Source of the DNA: Ascidiaceihabitans sp.
GTDB taxonomy: Bacteria > Pseudomonadota > Alphaproteobacteria > Rhodobacterales > Rhodobacteraceae
Assembly: GCA_023301665.1 (NCBI GenBank)
Contig: JALZUL010000134.1
Span: forward strand, 1 to 6,833
Direction: 5' to 3'
DNA: 6,833 nt
Below the pieces are notes generated by a model. It made no database searches and was not told the DNA's origin. It was given only the letters and a program-made list of their open reading frames with translations. Of this stretch, positions 4,689-6,833 are shown piece after piece. Within the stretch, counting starts at the first letter, position 1. Each line of letters starts with the position of its first letter. A program made the translations under genes and the position numbers.

Positions 4689-6833
4689 ATGAGCGTAGTT
4701 ATCAATGATCCGCTTTACGCAGATCAATGGCATTTAAATCTTCTTGGTGACATTGAAACAATCTGGGCCGAGTATACCGGAGCAGGGGTTACTGTAGGTG
4801 TTTATGACACGGGTGTCCAAAGTGCGCATCCGGATCTAGATGACAACTATGATTCATCTCTTCTGTTTCCTGGGTATGACGGCGAAAATCCATCTGGCGA
4901 TGATGGGCACGGTACATCTGTTGCGGGTCTGATCGCAGCAGAGAACAACGACATTGGCGGGGTAGGTGTGGCTTGGGGCGCATCGGTGGCTTCGGTGAAT
5001 ATCCTAAGCCCTGAATTTGATAACGCGTTTGAAGAGTTTATTTATTTCGCTGAGACAACAGCGTATATGTCAACGTTTGACATTATAAACCAAAGCTATG
5101 GTTACACCCCGGAATTCAACCCTTCGCTGAGTTTAGCTGAAGCCGGAAGTTTCGGGTCCACTGAATATAATATGCACTTCAATGCGGCGCTCGAGGGTCG
5201 AGATGGCCTGGGCACGATTATGGTTAAGGCCGCAGGCAATGCAGCCAACAATGGGTTTTTGCAAGACTTTGGTATTTACGGAAATGCGCAGGGAGATAGC
5301 ACCAATAATTGGCATTTCCTGGTTGCTGTAGGCGCGATCGATGAGAATGGCGATGTGTTTAGTTATTCCAACTTTGGGGCAAATTTGTTGGTCAGCGCAG
5401 GTGCTGGTTCGGTGACCACCGACCTTACAGGGTTCGCTGGTTATGACACTGGTTCGTATACAGACACATTCGGGGGGACATCTGCAGCCACACCCGTGGT
5501 GTCTGGCGTTATTGCTTTGATGTTGGAAGCGAACCCAAATCTGAGCGTGTTAGACGTGCAGATGATACTTGCGGTCAGCGCATCGATGACAGGCTCGAGT
5601 CTGGGTGAGGTTGCGCAAGGGTTCGAAGCCGGTGAATGGATTTCGGTTGGTGATGGTACCTGGAATGGTGGCGGGCTGACGTATAATCCGAGCTATGGTT
5701 ATGGCGCTGTTGACGCTTTTGCGGCTGTTAGAATGGCCGAGGCTTGGCATCTTTTCGAAGAACAGCGGCTTCTTGGAGAACAGGCCACAGTCACGGCTTC
5801 AAACTTCTCTTCACAGAGCATCGATGCACATCAATTCACGAGGGTTATGATTGATGTTAACGAGAATATTGAGATCGATCATGTTTATGTAACACTGGAT
5901 ATTGATCATTCTTACATCGGTGATCTGCAGGTGTATATCACGAGCCCAGACGGCGTTCAGTTTGATCTGCTAAAGTATGAAGGTGGTGACAGTGCAATTG
6001 ATTATGCTTGGACATTTGGTCTGGCTGGGTTCCGGGGCACGACCTCTGAAGGTGAGTGGACTGTTACGTTTTTCGATTCATTTGCCGGTCTTGACGGTGT
6101 GGTGAACAGCGTTGAGTTAGAATTTCTTGGTGCTGAGGAAGATGAAGACGACACCTGGCATTTCACAGATGATTTTCTGGATCTTGCTGCAGTCGAAGAC
6201 AATCGCCTTTTTATTGGGGATGATGACGAAGGGTTCGATATTATCAACATGGCGGCACTTACGGGTGATGTGTCTGTGACGTTGGGCGTTGATGAAGATG
6301 TTCGCGTTGATGGTGATATCTGGGTCACTCAGGAAACCGATGGTATCCGCGGGATCGTGACAGGTGACGGTTCCGACCAATTGGTCGGAAGTGACGCGCA
6401 AAACGGTATTTCTGCCGGGCGTGGCGATGATATTGTGATGGGGGCTGGTGGGGCTGATATTCTCGCAGGTGATCAAGGGAATGACCTTATCTTTGGCGAA
6501 GAGAACGGCGGTTATGGTACCTTTGAGTCCGCGCAGATTTTCCGCCTGTTCAATTCCGTTTTTGGGCGCGCACCTGGGCAGGATGGTCATCAGTTTTGGA
6601 TGACGCAGCTTTTGTCTGGTTCTTTGAGCCTGCTGGATGTTGCTGAGAGATTCATAAACGTGCCAGAGTTTGTCGCGACATATGGGACAACGACGGATGT
6701 CGCCTTTGTGACGCGTCTTTTTGAAAATATTCTTGGCCGCGCTCCGGCTGAGGGTGGGCTTAATTTCTGGGTTAGTCAGATTGAAGACGGAAGCAGAACG
6801 CGTGCCGAGGTTCTGCAAAGTATCTCAGAGGCA
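4689..6833 (+). CDS. Kexin-like S8 serine protease with P domain, RTX and DUF4214 (3' end outside window)
   Basis: The frame is open from ATG 4689 to the window end (715 residues, C-terminus missing). Residues about 8-355 are a subtilisin-family domain with catalytic Asp40 (VYDTGV), His74 (DDGHGTSVAG), oxyanion Asn184 (AAGN) and Ser265 (GGTSAATP). The context matches kexin/proprotein convertases: DPLYADQWHL at the start, LEANPNLS after the serine, and YGYGAVDA. Residues about 367-481 are a P domain (HSYIGDLQVYITSPDG, then EGEWTVTFFDS). Residues about 555-608 carry RTX repeats (GRGDDIVMG and AGGADILAG). Residues 612-715 are a DUF4214 pair. It probably hydrolyses peptide bonds outside the cell after type I secretion. 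There is no signal peptide and no propeptide; the protein starts directly at the catalytic domain. It has only two lysines and no cysteine in the visible part. The start is fixed by the AAAGGG site and an in-frame TAA at 4674. Substrate preference is unknown; dibasic cleavage would be only an analogy. Confidence 0.92.
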   Translation, partial: MSVVINDPLYADQWHLNLLGDIETIWAEYTGAGVTVGVYDTGVQSAHPDLDDNYDSSLLFPGYDGENPSGDDGHGTSVAGLIAAENNDIGGVGVAWGASVASVNILSPEFDNAFEEFIYFAETTAYMSTFDIINQSYGYTPEFNPSLSLAEAGSFGSTEYNMHFNAALEGRDGLGTIMVKAAGNAANNGFLQDFGIYGNAQGDSTNNWHFLVAVGAIDENGDVFSYSNFGANLLVSAGAGSVTTDLTGFAGYDTGSYTDTFGGTSAATPVVSGVIALMLEANPNLSVLDVQMILAVSASMTGSSLGEVAQGFEAGEWISVGDGTWNGGGLTYNPSYGYGAVDAFAAVRMAEAWHLFEEQRLLGEQATVTASNFSSQSIDAHQFTRVMIDVNENIEIDHVYVTLDIDHSYIGDLQVYITSPDGVQFDLLKYEGGDSAIDYAWTFGLAGFRGTTSEGEWTVTFFDSFAGLDGVVNSVELEFLGAEEDEDDTWHFTDDFLDLAAVEDNRLFIGDDDEGFDIINMAALTGDVSVTLGVDEDVRVDGDIWVTQETDGIRGIVTGDGSDQLVGSDAQNGISAGRGDDIVMGAGGADILAGDQGNDLIFGEENGGYGTFESAQIFRLFNSVFGRAPGQDGHQFWMTQLLSGSLSLLDVAERFINVPEFVATYGTTTDVAFVTRLFENILGRAPAEGGLNFWVSQIEDGSRTRAEVLQSISEA
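6351..6515 (+). repeat. RTX repeats in the protease gene
   Basis: Nonapeptide-like units GDGSDQLVG, GRGDDIVMG, GAGGADILAG and GDQGNDLIFG are consecutive. They lie between the P domain and the DUF4214 pair. The extreme C-terminus, which would carry the secretion signal, lies beyond the window. Confidence 0.8.
6522..6833 (+). repeat. DUF4214 pair in the protease gene, cut by window end
   Basis: Two units with FGRAP (codons from 6561) and LGRAP (from 6732) are 57 residues apart, the same spacing as in the upstream protein. The connecting residues EFVATYGTTTDVAF match the pattern there. The second unit is truncated by the window edge just before its expected SxEF end. Confidence 0.85.

Noticed and set aside
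6117..6818. 233-codon open frame on the - strand
   Set aside because: It lies fully antisense to the protease gene, whose frame has clear P-domain, RTX and DUF4214 motifs. The antisense product shows no recognisable domain.

Overview
The window looks like accessory chromosome from a marine-type alphaproteobacterium, most likely Rhodobacterales/roseobacter-like. This rests on moderate GC, RTX proteins carrying DUF4214 modules, a kexin-like subtilase joined to RTX repeats, and a GYEANGG-type phosphomannomutase. Genus cannot be assigned by eye.

Layout. Bases 1-642 (+) hold the 3' part of a phosphomannomutase gene, cut by the left window edge. A roughly 125-bp convergent gap (643-766) holds two hairpins that can end transcription, the second nested inside a longer inverted repeat. 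Bases 767-1684 (-) encode a complete family 2 glycosyltransferase of the rhamnosyltransferase-like type. A 148-bp divergent gap (1685-1832) separates it from a large + strand gene (1833-4592). That gene encodes a secreted mosaic protein: seven propeller-like repeats, an RTX calcium-binding block, a proline-rich linker of six near-identical octapeptides, two pairs of DUF4214 units, and a C-terminal RTX/secretion region. After 96 bp, bases 4689-6833 (+) encode a second putative secreted protein that runs off the right edge: a kexin-type S8 serine protease with P domain, RTX repeats and a DUF4214 pair.

How the genes may work together (inference). The two large proteins have the hallmarks of type I (ABC transporter) secretion substrates: no N-terminal signal peptide, RTX repeats, very few lysines and no cysteines. 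Both carry the same paired DUF4214 module, so they may sit in the same extracellular matrix or surface layer. The phosphomannomutase (sugar-nucleotide precursor supply) and the glycosyltransferase suggest that surface polysaccharide is made at the same locus. No transporter, membrane-fusion or outer-membrane secretion gene lies in the window. No RNA gene, CRISPR array, insertion sequence or transfer gene was seen.
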